DNA of 64,000 nucleotides from Hoylesella loescheii DSM 19665 = JCM 12249 = ATCC 15930 (GCF_000378085.1 NZ_KB899217.1:1-64000); one strand, 5' to 3'; shown: positions 9,503 to 19,114, numbered from the stretch's first letter. Notes: generated by a model not told the origin, from the letters alone. A program made the numbers and translations.

Positions 9503-9782
9503 GAAGTGGGCTAGGAGTTTGCATTAACCGGTTAATCCCTATAATCAAATGGATGGCTTGGGCGTTTATTGGAAAGATACGGATAGGGTACTCAGTCAAA
9601 AGAGACACTCCAATTATGAGGGGCAATCAATACGAGCCTTCTCGTTAACTTTCCCTCTAGTTGTCTATCTAACCCCAAGCTAAAGTAATGAAACAGTATC
9701 ACACAATGGGCACTAACTTATAATAAGCAGGAAGCCATGCTGTGTAACTAGAAATATCATTTTGTATAATAAAATATAGAAT
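9503..9782 (+). other. 280-bp operon-internal spacer with a possible 44-codon ORF
   Basis: All other gaps among the T6SS genes are under 20 nt or overlaps, so this spacer stands out. It contains a short plus-strand frame at 9549-9683 (starts MDGLGVYWKDTDRV) that I cannot assign. It could be a gene remnant, a small unrecognised gene, or an untranslated region. A run of A/T (ATTTTGTATAATAAAATATAG) lies just before the next start at 9783 but is not a clear promoter. Confidence 0.4.
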
Positions 9783-10229
9783 ATGACAAAAGACGAGAAT
9801 ATTTGGACAGGAGTTAAATTTGTCTTATTACTGGTTTTCTCAGTAGCGTTGGCGTACATTCTTCTATGTAAGTATGTTATACACATCCCTGAATCAAAGA
9901 CCGACTTGCTTATAAAAGAGATCAACGAGTCTGAAGCGATACTTACCGACCAAAAAAAGATGGCTCAACAGTTTGAGCGGATTAAGGCAGACATCGACTC
10001 TCTGAACTTCGAGATACAGCAAGTGCAGCATACTGGTGAAATTAAAATGAGAATTTCACGGATGCAAGAAGCATACAAGAAGCACGGGAGTAATCCCAAG
10101 TACTTATACTGCGTACAGGCATACAAGTTTCTACAGGGGTATTTCGACGTACGCGAAAACTTAAGCTATACCATTAGCGACAACAAACTCATTGAGGAAG
10201 ATATCGAAAAGATAAAGGCGAACATCTAA
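9783..10229 (+). CDS. second small bitopic T6SS-iii envelope protein (TssO/TssP type)
   Basis: A protein of 148 residues with a short cytoplasmic N-terminus, one membrane helix at about residues 10-33 and a periplasmic helical region rich in Glu/Lys/Gln, predicted by eye as a coiled coil. It has the same topology and size as the preceding TssO-like protein but no obvious sequence identity to it. Position between tssO and the PKD protein suggests one of the TssO/TssP components; I cannot tell which name is correct. The next gene starts 12 nt downstream. Confidence 0.6.
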   Translation: MTKDENIWTGVKFVLLLVFSVALAYILLCKYVIHIPESKTDLLIKEINESEAILTDQKKMAQQFERIKADIDSLNFEIQQVQHTGEIKMRISRMQEAYKKHGSNPKYLYCVQAYKFLQGYFDVRENLSYTISDNKLIEEDIEKIKANI

Positions 10230-10241
10230 ACACGAGTTGTT

Positions 10242-11183
10242 ATGAATGAAAGACAAAAAATCCTATTGGCAATAGCTGCCTTCTTAGCCATTGTCGTCAT
10301 TGTGCTTCTCTTGCTGCTTCCTTCACGAACGTCTTCAAAAAGCTTAGACTTCTACATCCATGACAGCAATGGAAACAATCAATTGGAAGTGAATGAGGCT
10401 ATCAGGTTCATCATCAACAATCCTGACGGTGTGGCAGACAAAGCTGTGCTTTGGAAAATGGGCAATGGCGACAGCGTAATAGGACATCCCAACATTCAGT
10501 ATAAGTATAAGAAAGCTGGGAGATACCTCATAACACTTCAAGTTGATGGAAAACGCATTCTCGAAAGGGCAATACTGGTGATTGCCGTAAAAAAGGATGT
10601 GGAAATAGACTCTATCCCTAAAATTAATGGTGTGTCGCAAGGATATGAGGGTGAAGAACTTGTCTTCTCTGCAGAAGGACATGGGATGGACACATGGTAT
10701 TGGGAATTTGGCGAGAGTGGCACTGTTGACGCTTTCGACCGGCAAGTAGTATACAAATACGATAAGCCTGGCAAGTACATCATCAGGCTTAAAACCAACA
10801 CAACACTTTTACCTATAGAACACGAGATTACTATTCTGCCCAAAATAGAAGACATTATGGATCAAGCGCAAATCGATACCCTCACGCTTGTACAAAACGA
10901 TATCAAGAGACATTTACAAGCGATAGCCAACGCAAAGGTATCAGATAGAGCTACCTTCTATTACAATATGAACTACATTAAGGACACCTATTTTTATTAT
11001 GATGCAGACCAGGTAATGGTTGAGGTGAATGGTAAACGCTTCAATGTTTTCCCTGATTATTGCCAAGGTTTGCATTTCTTGGAAAGCAATCGTAACAATC
11101 GGGTTCTTATTGAGGATGCTAAGATCGACGATTTACATCGAATCACCAAAATTCAAGTAACTCAAAAATTTGTCGGAAAATGA
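10242..11183 (+). CDS. T6SS-iii membrane-anchored PKD-domain protein (TssP/TssQ-type position)
   Basis: A protein of 313 residues with a single N-terminal membrane anchor (about residues 7-28) and a periplasmic part. Two PKD-like beta domains are recognisable by WKMGNGDS...YKYKKAGRY and WEFGES...YKYDKPGKY, the W-x-F/M-G-[DNE] then Y-x-x-x-G-x-Y signature. A C-terminal region of about 110 residues follows. PKD folds usually mediate extracytoplasmic protein contacts, here presumably between inner-membrane components and TssR. No lipobox is present. The stop overlaps the tssR start (ATGA). Confidence 0.65.
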   Translation: MNERQKILLAIAAFLAIVVIVLLLLLPSRTSSKSLDFYIHDSNGNNQLEVNEAIRFIINNPDGVADKAVLWKMGNGDSVIGHPNIQYKYKKAGRYLITLQVDGKRILERAILVIAVKKDVEIDSIPKINGVSQGYEGEELVFSAEGHGMDTWYWEFGESGTVDAFDRQVVYKYDKPGKYIIRLKTNTTLLPIEHEITILPKIEDIMDQAQIDTLTLVQNDIKRHLQAIANAKVSDRATFYYNMNYIKDTYFYYDADQVMVEVNGKRFNVFPDYCQGLHFLESNRNNRVLIEDAKIDDLHRITKIQVTQKFVGK

Positions 11184-13453
11184 AATTGTCTATCTACAAC
11201 ATACATTATTCTTGGATGGCAAGAACTACTGCTGTCCTTCTCTCCCTACTATTCCTTAACAGTGTTTACGCACAGGTTACAAAGTACGAACGCTTGCATT
11301 GTGTGGGCCATCAATCCTTTAACTTTGTACCTAGCACTAGCCAACATCCGTATTTGCATAAAAATAAAGACTTGCTTGTAGTCTATTCCGACAGAGATGG
11401 GAATAAGGCTTATTCAAATCGTTTTGCACAAAGGGTACTAGGAGAACAGAAGATGGGCAGTCCATATTACGTTGTCGACGAGAAGAATGGCTTTTGCAAA
11501 CTAGTAGCTGCATCGCCAAGTATCGTAGGAAAGCCCAAGGGAATGCTAAGCCTATTCTATGGCAGTAAAAGACATCTCAAGGATGCAGCAAGCGCTCCGT
11601 TTGTTGGATGGATACCCAAAGATCGTTTATTGCCTTTTGGACATGCTTTTGTCTCTCCATCAAACAACTTACCCATTAAATTCCGTGTGGGTACTACTGC
11701 TATCAACAGGCTCTTCAACCTACACCCATATTGTTCAATCGATAGCATACTAGTGTTCAAAGATCCTTTCTTTGACAATAAAACATCAAAGAGTGTCTGT
11801 TGGGGACAGATTGTATATGCCTATAAATACGATGAAAGTAAGCAGGCCGTTCTGATTTCCGATAAACCCACGCTGAACGATACAGAAAGAAAGGTATTGG
11901 GATGGGTACCAAGCGACATGGTTGTTGAAGTAGGACAAAATAGTTCCTGTTTGTTGGAAAACGAGCAGATAGGCGAATTTCCTTTACAATCTAACTTTAT
12001 TCTCTTCCACAATATCAACAACAAAAGTAAAGACAATGTAACAAAGCTGCCAGTGTCCGTGTGGGATGACGAGCGCAGTTATATCATCAACATAAAAGGC
12101 GAAAACTTCCCCGTAGCTGAAATAAAGCGGATGAACAACGGAAGTAGGCGCCTAAATGTTCATTTATTGTTTTTTGAGAAAGACAGGGCAGAAGTTCGGG
12201 CGCTGGCAAGTTCCTTACAAGACATTGCCATGAAAATACCTCACACATTTCAAACGGCATTTTCGATGACCTCTATTTCCGAAAATGGTAACCAGCATCT
12301 AAAATGCACACCCAACTATGCGCAATGGCTAACCTTTCTTGAGAAAACAACTTCCGGTCATACAAACGGCACTACATCCTCAGTGGGTTTTGAAGCAGCT
12401 ATCAATACTATATTCAGCGAAACACCTTATGTGAAATTTGAGAATGACGTCTTCATTGTTTTAGGAACGGATGAAATTCCCACCTTCACTTCCGACATCA
12501 AATCTAAGTTAGCAGCCCGATCCGCCTGCCTATTGTTTGTGCAACTATATAATAAGGACAACACCTCTTATCAGAATTTTATTCTCCAATCCAAAGAACT
12601 ACTCGATGCCAATATTGCGGGATATATGAATTTCATTACCCAATATATTGCAGACCCCAAGCTAGACAAGCCCAGCCTATTTAAGGAGTTAAGCACTGAT
12701 AATGAAAATGCCTATCTACTAGATGTGCCACAGAATAGCATAGCCACAGGCGGACTAGTCTTTCCAAAAGCCAATGGCAGACTATCAAATCCTGGCCTCT
12801 CCAATATACTAGACACGCTATTTGTACAGATCTCCACAAAAGATAGCGAACTGATAACATCACTCACCAAATGCAAGAACAAGTTGGGCGTGCAACGCGC
12901 CGTTCCTACAAAATATGTTGAACAATTATGCAAAGCCTCTTTCCTATCTATCAAAAACCTAGATAGAGTAAGTATAAACGAGACTATCTATGCCAAAATT
13001 CAACCAAACGACTCTGTCCTTAATGATACCACAAGCGGTTATCTTTTCAATGCAAACGAACTGAAGGCTCTATTTGATGGGTGGCGAGAACTCATGCCCT
13101 ATTTTACATCAGGTATGGGAAAGAAAGAAGTCAAAATTTTGCGGAAGCTGTATCATAGGCAATGTCGCAGTATTAATGACATATATCGACGGAAGGTACT
13201 CTCAGGCAAATCTTTGCTTTCCTATCTTTTCTATTACAAAACAGGCGTTCCTCCTATAGAAGAAAGGAGTAGGATGATGAGAATAAAAGACCTGACATGG
13301 AAGAAATGCCAACTAAACAGTTGGGACACGTCCTACCATAATATGTACCAACGACTTCTGCGTTTGGAAAAGCTTTTTAAATCTAACAAGCTTCGAACGA
13401 TAGAAGTATCTGGCGTTACCTACCACTTTATACCCACACAAGAAATGCTTTAA
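11180..13453 (+). CDS. tssR: T6SS-iii periplasmic protein TssR
   Basis: A large exported protein of 757 residues: an N-terminal signal peptide with a hydrophobic core at about 17-28 ending VYAQ, then a beta-rich region of about 220 residues with VGWIPKDRL and LGWVPSDMV repeats. A VWA-like alpha/beta fold (VHLLFFEKD, later FIVLGTDEIPTF) lacks an evident DxSxS metal site, and a helical C-terminus completes it. Size, export signal and position as the last T6SS gene match TssR, the large periplasmic subunit of Bacteroidetes T6SS. Its start overlaps the PKD gene by 4 nt, so it is translationally coupled. Confidence 0.8.
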   Translation: MKLSIYNIHYSWMARTTAVLLSLLFLNSVYAQVTKYERLHCVGHQSFNFVPSTSQHPYLHKNKDLLVVYSDRDGNKAYSNRFAQRVLGEQKMGSPYYVVDEKNGFCKLVAASPSIVGKPKGMLSLFYGSKRHLKDAASAPFVGWIPKDRLLPFGHAFVSPSNNLPIKFRVGTTAINRLFNLHPYCSIDSILVFKDPFFDNKTSKSVCWGQIVYAYKYDESKQAVLISDKPTLNDTERKVLGWVPSDMVVEVGQNSSCLLENEQIGEFPLQSNFILFHNINNKSKDNVTKLPVSVWDDERSYIINIKGENFPVAEIKRMNNGSRRLNVHLLFFEKDRAEVRALASSLQDIAMKIPHTFQTAFSMTSISENGNQHLKCTPNYAQWLTFLEKTTSGHTNGTTSSVGFEAAINTIFSETPYVKFENDVFIVLGTDEIPTFTSDIKSKLAARSACLLFVQLYNKDNTSYQNFILQSKELLDANIAGYMNFITQYIADPKLDKPSLFKELSTDNENAYLLDVPQNSIATGGLVFPKANGRLSNPGLSNILDTLFVQISTKDSELITSLTKCKNKLGVQRAVPTKYVEQLCKASFLSIKNLDRVSINETIYAKIQPNDSVLNDTTSGYLFNANELKALFDGWRELMPYFTSGMGKKEVKILRKLYHRQCRSINDIYRRKVLSGKSLLSYLFYYKTGVPPIEERSRMMRIKDLTWKKCQLNSWDTSYHNMYQRLLRLEKLFKSNKLRTIEVSGVTYHFIPTQEML

Positions 13454-13536
13454 GCCTGATTATAGAATCTATGCTTACACAGCTTTATTGTACGTTATAG
13501 GAGATTCAAAGATACTAAAAACAAGATTCTATTGAC

Positions 13537-14343
13537 ATGACTAATTTAGGGGCATTAAAGGAGTGGATTGTAGTTTGTAATAGATGTCTTCAAGAGAACA
13601 ATGATATTAAGTCGTTTATAGACAACTATATCAAGACATTCCCTAAAACACGGAAAAGGCATATACAACTCTCAATATTGATACGTTCTTCCATGAATTT
13701 AACTTCTATTGCCTTATTGGCGAAGTTTATGGTTCAAAACAGTATGCCCTCATATCTCAAATTATCCGTAGGCATTCTTTTACGCAATTGTTTTATGGAT
13801 ATATTACTGGGATTGTATATTGGAACTATGGATGATGCAAATGTAGATGAAATTGCAGAGGTTCTACAGATTGACTATGTTAAGTCCTTGTTTGAGCAGT
13901 TTGAGGTTTATCGTGACAAAGTGGGAGACATAGGTTTAGAAGAGGAACTTATTGAACACATATACACACTAGAACTTGAAGATAACTATCTTAATTATCT
14001 TGAACCTAACAAGAATCCAAGCGATTTGATTCCTGGGAGTGAACGTGAAATGTGGAAGACAATTCCAAAGAAGAACGTTAGAACTCTTCTTGAAGACAAA
14101 GAATCTAAAAATGAACTAAACCTCAGGAGAATTTATGAGATCTTAAAGAACTCTAGTTTATCAGAGTGTGCAATCAACTTGTATGCATACTACAAATATT
14201 TTTCACAATATGAACATTTTTCTGAATTAGGATTTGGAAATGCTATTGTCTCATACGATTCTGACAATATCAATATGGAAAAGTCGATCATTCGCTTATC
14301 CGAATCAATATCATTGATAAAACAGCAACTTACAAATAAGTGA
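13537..14343 (+). CDS. orphan AT-rich gene at the end of the T6SS locus, unknown function
   Basis: A protein of 268 residues, mostly helical by eye, no signal peptide. Base composition is visibly more AT-rich than the T6SS genes before it and the metabolic gene after it. A C-terminal YAYYKYFSQYEHFS segment resembles the Tyr/Ser/His-rich helix of some uncharacterised proteins of the DUF5677 type, but this is a weak likeness. It starts 83 nt after tssR and ends before a strong bidirectional terminator. Possible roles are a T6SS accessory or immunity protein, or an unrelated acquired gene; the sequence does not decide. Confidence 0.6.
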   Translation: MTNLGALKEWIVVCNRCLQENNDIKSFIDNYIKTFPKTRKRHIQLSILIRSSMNLTSIALLAKFMVQNSMPSYLKLSVGILLRNCFMDILLGLYIGTMDDANVDEIAEVLQIDYVKSLFEQFEVYRDKVGDIGLEEELIEHIYTLELEDNYLNYLEPNKNPSDLIPGSEREMWKTIPKKNVRTLLEDKESKNELNLRRIYEILKNSSLSECAINLYAYYKYFSQYEHFSELGFGNAIVSYDSDNINMEKSIIRLSESISLIKQQLTNK

Positions 14344-14543
14344 TTGAGAATATAAAGAAGCACAAGATAGCCAACGCATTACAAGTGGGGTATCTCCATA
14401 AAAGACACTAAAAAACTTTCACTGCTGTATACCTATTTTAACGTGAGTTCGATGAATTATAAGTGTCTGTAAATTTCGCTAATCACGTTATTTACAGACA
14501 CAATCAAATGAGGAAGAAAAAGACGAGTGATACCAACAACTTG

Positions 14544-14585
14544 AAAAAGAGACTATCTAGCTTATAGATAGTCTCTTTTTTACTA
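14544..14585. terminator. bidirectional intrinsic terminator
   Basis: A perfect 16-bp stem (arms 14544-14559 and 14565-14580, core AGAGACTATCTA) with a 5-nt loop, flanked by A5 on one side and T6 on the other. It can end transcription of the orphan gene (plus) and of aspA (minus). Confidence 0.9.
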
Positions 14586-14604
14586 AACCCAAAACAACAA
14601 ATAC

Positions 14605-16032
14605 TTATTTCTTAGGTTTTATACCGAGTTTTACAGGTTTTATCATATTCTCGGGTTTCATTATTGTATCGAGGTCTTCTTTCGACAATATGTCGTGTTC
14701 GAGAATAAGGTCATACACGCTGCGTCCCGTTTCGATAGCCTCTTTTGCTATCTTTGTCGAGTTTTTGTAGCCTATCACAGGGTTCAGAGCCGTTATGATG
14801 CCGATACTGTTGTGTACGTAGTTGCGGCACACCTCTTCGTTGGCGGTGATACCGTCGATACAGCGGATACGAAGTGTATCGAAGCCCTGTATCAGTATTT
14901 CTGACGACTCGAAGCAGCACTGAGCTATAACAGGTTCCATCGGGTTGAGTTCCATCTGAGCCTCTTCGCTCGACATAGCCACACAGAGGTCGTTGCCGAT
15001 TACTTTATAAGCAATCTGATTCATCACCTCAGGTATGACGGGATTTACTTTGCCTGGCATAATGGACGAACCCGGCTGCATCGGAGGCAGGTTTATCTCG
15101 TTAAGTCCACAGCGGGGACCCGACGAGAGCAGACGTAGGTCGTTGCATATCTTGTTCATCTTCAGAGCTATCATACGCAGAGCCGATGAGTAGCCTGCCA
15201 GTGAAGAAGTATCGGAGGTGGCTCCTACAAGGTCGTCTGCCAAAATGTATTTATGCCCTGTTATCTTGGCAATAGCCGCCGTGCTCTTTTCGGCATATCC
15301 CGGTTCGGCACAGATACCCGTACCGATAGCAGTAGCTCCCATATTGATAGTCAGGAGTTCTCGTGCAGCAGCTTCGAGGTGTGGCAATTCGTTGCGTAAG
15401 ATGCTTGCAAAGCCCGCAAAGGTCTGACCCAAAGTCATAGGTACGGCATCTTGCCATTGTGTACGTCCCATCTTTATGACGCCTGCAAACTCTTTTGCCT
15501 TACGTTCGAACGAACGGATAAGCTCTTCGAAGTGCGGCACGAGAGCCAGATATGTGTAATACAGACCTATATGTATGGCTGTAGGATAAGCGTCGTTGGT
15601 GGATTGCGAACAATTTACGTGGTCGTTAGGAGAACAGTGTGCGTAATCGCCCCGTTTATATCCCATAAGTTCCAGAGCACGATTGGCAATTACTTCGTTG
15701 GCATTCATATTGGTGCTCGTGCCAGCTCCGCCCTGAATCATGTCTATCGGGAACTGTTCGTGATGCTTGCCGTCTATCAACTCCTGGCACGCCGTCTTGA
15801 TGGCTTTTGCCATATCGTCTGTGAGCAGACCCAGTTGGTGATTGGCTTCGGCTGCTCCCATCTTAGTGATAGCCAGACCTTTGATAAACAAAGGATACTG
15901 GCTTAGTTTGAAGTTGCTTATTGGAAAGTTTTCCAAAGCCCTGAGTGTTTGGACTCCATAAAGAGCCTCTTCGGGTACTTCTCTCGAACCGAGCAAATCG
16001 CTTTCGATACGTGTTTTTACTGATTTATTCAT
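14605..16032 (-). CDS. aspA: aspartate ammonia-lyase
   Basis: A protein of 475 residues, the usual length for aspartase. It converts aspartate to fumarate and ammonia in the cytoplasm, feeding fumarate respiration in anaerobic Bacteroidetes. Recognisable signatures are GGAGTSTNMNANEVIANRA near residue 100, the substrate segment HVNCSQSTNDAYPT, and the superfamily loop GSSIMPGKVNP near 320. Fumarase class II also shares these, but ESDLLGSREVPEEALYG at the start and the overall pattern favour aspartase. It is monocistronic by appearance, closed by the terminator at 14544. Confidence 0.92.
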   Translation of the reverse strand: MNKSVKTRIESDLLGSREVPEEALYGVQTLRALENFPISNFKLSQYPLFIKGLAITKMGAAEANHQLGLLTDDMAKAIKTACQELIDGKHHEQFPIDMIQGGAGTSTNMNANEVIANRALELMGYKRGDYAHCSPNDHVNCSQSTNDAYPTAIHIGLYYTYLALVPHFEELIRSFERKAKEFAGVIKMGRTQWQDAVPMTLGQTFAGFASILRNELPHLEAAARELLTINMGATAIGTGICAEPGYAEKSTAAIAKITGHKYILADDLVGATSDTSSLAGYSSALRMIALKMNKICNDLRLLSSGPRCGLNEINLPPMQPGSSIMPGKVNPVIPEVMNQIAYKVIGNDLCVAMSSEEAQMELNPMEPVIAQCCFESSEILIQGFDTLRIRCIDGITANEEVCRNYVHNSIGIITALNPVIGYKNSTKIAKEAIETGRSVYDLILEHDILSKEDLDTIMKPENMIKPVKLGIKPKK

Positions 16033-16198
16033 GTCTAAAATTTTAAATGATTATCTGTATTTATACCTAAACTCATTTCATGTTTAATGTCATGAAATGT
16101 GTTATAGCCTCTACTTTTACACCGTCATAGCTTACAGAATGTCCTATGCGCAAGGGTAAGTTTCTCATTTCAATGCAGTGGAATTATGACGAAACGAA

Positions 16199-17614
16199 TT
16201 AATAGCCCACCTCAATAGATGCAGGGAAAATTCGACATGGGTCGAAGTATTCTGTGCAGCTGTTAATCATGTCCTGCAAAGTAGGCTTCACATAACCGCG
16301 GTAAAGCTGTTTGCCATTTACGATGAGCGTTACAGCCTTGTTCATATCCACAAGCTGATCGTTAAGATATATGCGCAGCTTTCCGCCTTTAGACTTCTTA
16401 TAAGAACGGTTGAACTTCATTTCAATGCCCCACTGCTTATCCTTCTCAACAGTTGTGTATTCCACATCATTGATATTCATTGTAATGACATTGTCATTAA
16501 TCATCATCTCATAATAAGTGCGATGCTCCGATGGAGACACTAGAACCTGTAGGTTGTGGAAACCCGAACGTCGACGGCCGTCCATTTCAAAATCTTCCCA
16601 AAGAACGGTCTTAGGATACGGATTCCGAACAAAGCGTTTGAGCCATGGGGTTGTTAGGCTATAGTTTATTCTATGCTGCATATTTGGAAGCAAATTGATG
16701 CGATGCCGAAAGAGCGGACGATTGTCTGCCGAAAGGGGACGCACCAATTGTGCAGAGTCGAAAGCAACTTGTGTGTAGTGGGTTAGAATATTACGATAGA
16801 ATCCCGTATCGTCTGCACCTGTGAGAAAAGAAAAACCCATGTTGGCACAATTCTCAACAGGAGCATTCTTTAGAGGTTCACCACCGGCCATCGGACCAGC
16901 TGCAGCCCAATAGTCTGCATAGAATGAGGCTAGCCGTTGGCTACCATAACCACCTTCGGATATGCCAAACACGTAAAGGCGATTGGCGTCAACAGCTCCG
17001 TCAACAAGAACTTGTCGTATAAGTTTCTCCCAAGCAAACTGTTTAGATAGTTGCCACCAACGATAGTAGTTGCCCTCGTTGGGTATTTGGGGAATAAAAT
17101 AAAGCGACGGAGCATCTTGGAACAAGTTTCCCAATATCAACCCATTCTGCCACTCTTGTTCTTTTGGACCCGAACCATGCAAATATAAGAAAAGCGGCAT
17201 CTTCCCATCCGCCTTACCTTTTGAGCCAAAGTAGTAGGGCATAACCGCATTCGGTTCCAATTCTTGTGGTAGGCTCCATGATGCACCACCACCATTTTGC
17301 AAACTTTCGGGCTTTATGAGTTTCTCTTCCTGCAATTCGCGATTGGCCTCACACCAAGCACTCCACACCATCTCCTTGCTACTAACTACGTCGTTGTCCT
17401 TCAATTGCTTTTGTATCTTGGTAGCATCGTTCGTGTTGCGAGTGTAGTTCGCCTTACTCTTCAGCGCTGCGTTCTGCTTTGCCTTTAAAGTTTGCAGGAA
17501 ATAGTTCTTCACCTTCTCCTGTAGGTTGTGCGATTGTGCATCCGCGCTGTTTATAGTAGCAAACAGAGCAAGAGTTACCGACAACGTTGCGGCAAGTTTA
17601 TTGAAATGTATCAT
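16199..17614 (-). CDS. secreted alpha/beta-hydrolase (esterase-like)
   Basis: A protein of 471 residues with an N-terminal signal peptide (hydrophobic core about 8-22, ending ADAQ). The alpha/beta-hydrolase features are an oxyanion segment LYLHGSGP near 145 and a nucleophile elbow GISEGGYGS with Ser near 219. A later Asp-rich turn (GADDTGF) and a His (MQHRINYS) could complete a triad. The last 120 residues form a beta-rich appendix. It probably hydrolyses esters or related bonds in the periplasm or at the surface; substrate unknown. Convergent with nothing; a promoter is visible at 17748-17778. Confidence 0.75.
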   Translation of the reverse strand: MIHFNKLAATLSVTLALFATINSADAQSHNLQEKVKNYFLQTLKAKQNAALKSKANYTRNTNDATKIQKQLKDNDVVSSKEMVWSAWCEANRELQEEKLIKPESLQNGGGASWSLPQELEPNAVMPYYFGSKGKADGKMPLFLYLHGSGPKEQEWQNGLILGNLFQDAPSLYFIPQIPNEGNYYRWWQLSKQFAWEKLIRQVLVDGAVDANRLYVFGISEGGYGSQRLASFYADYWAAAGPMAGGEPLKNAPVENCANMGFSFLTGADDTGFYRNILTHYTQVAFDSAQLVRPLSADNRPLFRHRINLLPNMQHRINYSLTTPWLKRFVRNPYPKTVLWEDFEMDGRRRSGFHNLQVLVSPSEHRTYYEMMINDNVITMNINDVEYTTVEKDKQWGIEMKFNRSYKKSKGGKLRIYLNDQLVDMNKAVTLIVNGKQLYRGYVKPTLQDMINSCTEYFDPCRIFPASIEVGY

Positions 17615-17747
17615 AAGGTATATGTCCGACTTTTACTGCTCAGTGTATTTTATGATTTAGGCTGACTGTTTAACCCTCTCACCTGTTAGAACAAGTTGAT
17701 ACGGCTAAACATTAATACCATTTACGGTTGTCAATAGTTTTGATGGA

Positions 17748-17778
17748 CAAAGGTAAACATTTCCCAATGATTGTGCAA
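17748..17778 (-). promoter_or_regulatory. promoter of the esterase gene
   Basis: On the minus strand TACCTTTG (17755-17748) matches the TAnnTTTG -7 box and a TTG lies 20 nt upstream (17778-17776). The predicted leader to the ATG at 17614 is about 125 nt. Confidence 0.55.
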
Positions 17779-17943
17779 GCATATTTCTCCAATTTATATT
17801 CACAACATTATACCCCTATCCTTAAACCCATCTACGTCAAGCACCCTACAGCCCCATGCTTATTATTAAGTGAAATGCTTATGACTTATTTTAAATAACA
17901 CGTTAATTCGTCATCCAGAAGCATTAAGCTATGTTGTACTGCT

Positions 17944-18031
17944 GTTCCAGATGACATGGAACAGTGTTACAGCTTATATGGAACAAGATTCCAGATGGCA
18001 TGGAACACGGTTCCATCTTACATGCAACAAG
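17944..18031. repeat. 22-bp tandem array, family A (copy 2)
   Basis: Four units at 17944, 17966, 17988 and 18010, each exactly 22 bp, of the hyphenated palindrome GTTCCAgatnacATGGAAC plus three variable bases. The match to the array at 646 extends to the trailing CGTCTTA. It lies in the gene-free stretch 17779-18271. That stretch also holds an inverted repeat TAGGGCATG / CATGCCCTA near 18147-18196. Confidence 0.82.
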
Positions 18032-18271
18032 GCGTCTTACTAGAAAGCTCATCGCTAGGGCATATCTCATCGTGGCTGAAAGCATAAATCTATGAATAGG
18101 AGAAACTATCTATCTGAACGCGTGGGCATAAAAAATGATGTAAATAGGGCATGGAGTAACGATTAGCCAGTGCAAGTCACACTTTACATGCCCTACCCTA
18201 TGCATGGACGCAAACATACGTGTGTGACACAACCTGGCGAACACGCAGATTTTGCGAGCCATATAAACACC

Positions 18272-18330
18272 AATCGGCCATTAGCTCTTCTCAATGCCAT
18301 AATGGTTTGAAGAAGATCTAATGGCCGATT
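18272..18330. repeat. long stem-loop, dispersed AATCGGCCATTAG element (copy 1)
   Basis: Arms of 20 bp (18272-18291 and 18311-18330) pair with one mismatch around a 19-nt loop. The outer 13 bp AATCGGCCATTAG are identical to those of the element at 36201. It lies about 95 bp downstream of the lipoprotein gene ending at 18426 on the minus strand. A terminator role is possible but there is no strong T-run. Confidence 0.8.
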
Positions 18331-18425
18331 AAGCTTAAATCAAAGCGCCATGGCAGGCCATGCACGTGCATGATAAAATGCCGTTTGTAAGGGCCTATAC
18401 GCCTAAACTTTTTTATCAGTCGTCC

Positions 18426-18896
18426 TTATGATGCCCTAACATATACCGGACCAGAATAGTTTCCTCGTTCTGCTCTTACGCCATTTTTATTTACCTGTCG
18501 TACTCTATACGAAAGCCAAATATAGCCGTTGGAGTATTTATCCACAGCAATGTAGCTGCCTTCGGCCAAAGCCACCTTTGAACCATTAACATCAATATCT
18601 TCACCATCAAACTCCCACGAGCCTCTCTGAGACAGGTCTACACTTTTGCCAATTCTATTCTTGGGATAAACCAAGGTTACGTCTATATCTCTAGAATTAA
18701 CCTCCAACCTAATCTTATAGGTTGCGCCCCGGTCCTCAATGGTTGCACTTTCTATGGGGAATATACCCCTAGAGTAGCTAATTGTGTTGGGCTGCTGATC
18801 TTCTATCATACCGTCGTCTTTACGACAACTAGTAAACAATGTACCAAAAACCAAAAGGGCTACTGCCAGTAAAGATAAAGCTTTAATCTTTTTCAT
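18426..18896 (-). CDS. small lipoprotein of unknown function
   Basis: A protein of 156 residues starting MKKIKALSLLAVALL, with a type II signal peptide and lipobox LFTSC (Cys near residue 24), so it should be lipid-anchored. The mature part is a beta-rich domain with an NGYIWLSYRVRQV strand and many charged residues. An upstream in-frame ATG (18953) lies before the -7 box at 18924-18931 and is therefore rejected as start. No family recognised. Confidence 0.72.
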   Translation of the reverse strand: MKKIKALSLLAVALLVFGTLFTSCRKDDGMIEDQQPNTISYSRGIFPIESATIEDRGATYKIRLEVNSRDIDVTLVYPKNRIGKSVDLSQRGSWEFDGEDIDVNGSKVALAEGSYIAVDKYSNGYIWLSYRVRQVNKNGVRAERGNYSGPVYVRAS

Positions 18897-18923
18897 AATC
18901 TTATTCTTAGTTGATTGTGCGTG

Positions 18924-18931
18924 CAAAGATA
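18924..18931 (-). promoter_or_regulatory. -7 box for the lipoprotein gene
   Basis: TATCTTTG on the minus strand matches TAnnTTTG exactly. The -33 element is not clear. It fixes the lipoprotein start at 18896, about 27 nt downstream. Confidence 0.5.
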
Positions 18932-19114
18932 GGCAAAAGCCATGTCGAGGCATCTACATACCCTGCAATTATAAGTAAAGCTATGTTTTTTTAACTTTTC
19001 GAAATTACACAGAATAGAGCTACTTACACGCGCTTCACCAAATATATTTGGATAACTTGCAAGCCCGTTGCAAGGGGGATAACCTAAGGAATAGACTTAA
19101 AATAAGACTTAAGG

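Noticed and set aside
14605..16032. Fumarase class II instead of aspartase
   Set aside because: Both share the GSSIMPGKVNP loop, but the N-terminal and substrate-loop pattern and length fit aspartate ammonia-lyase better.
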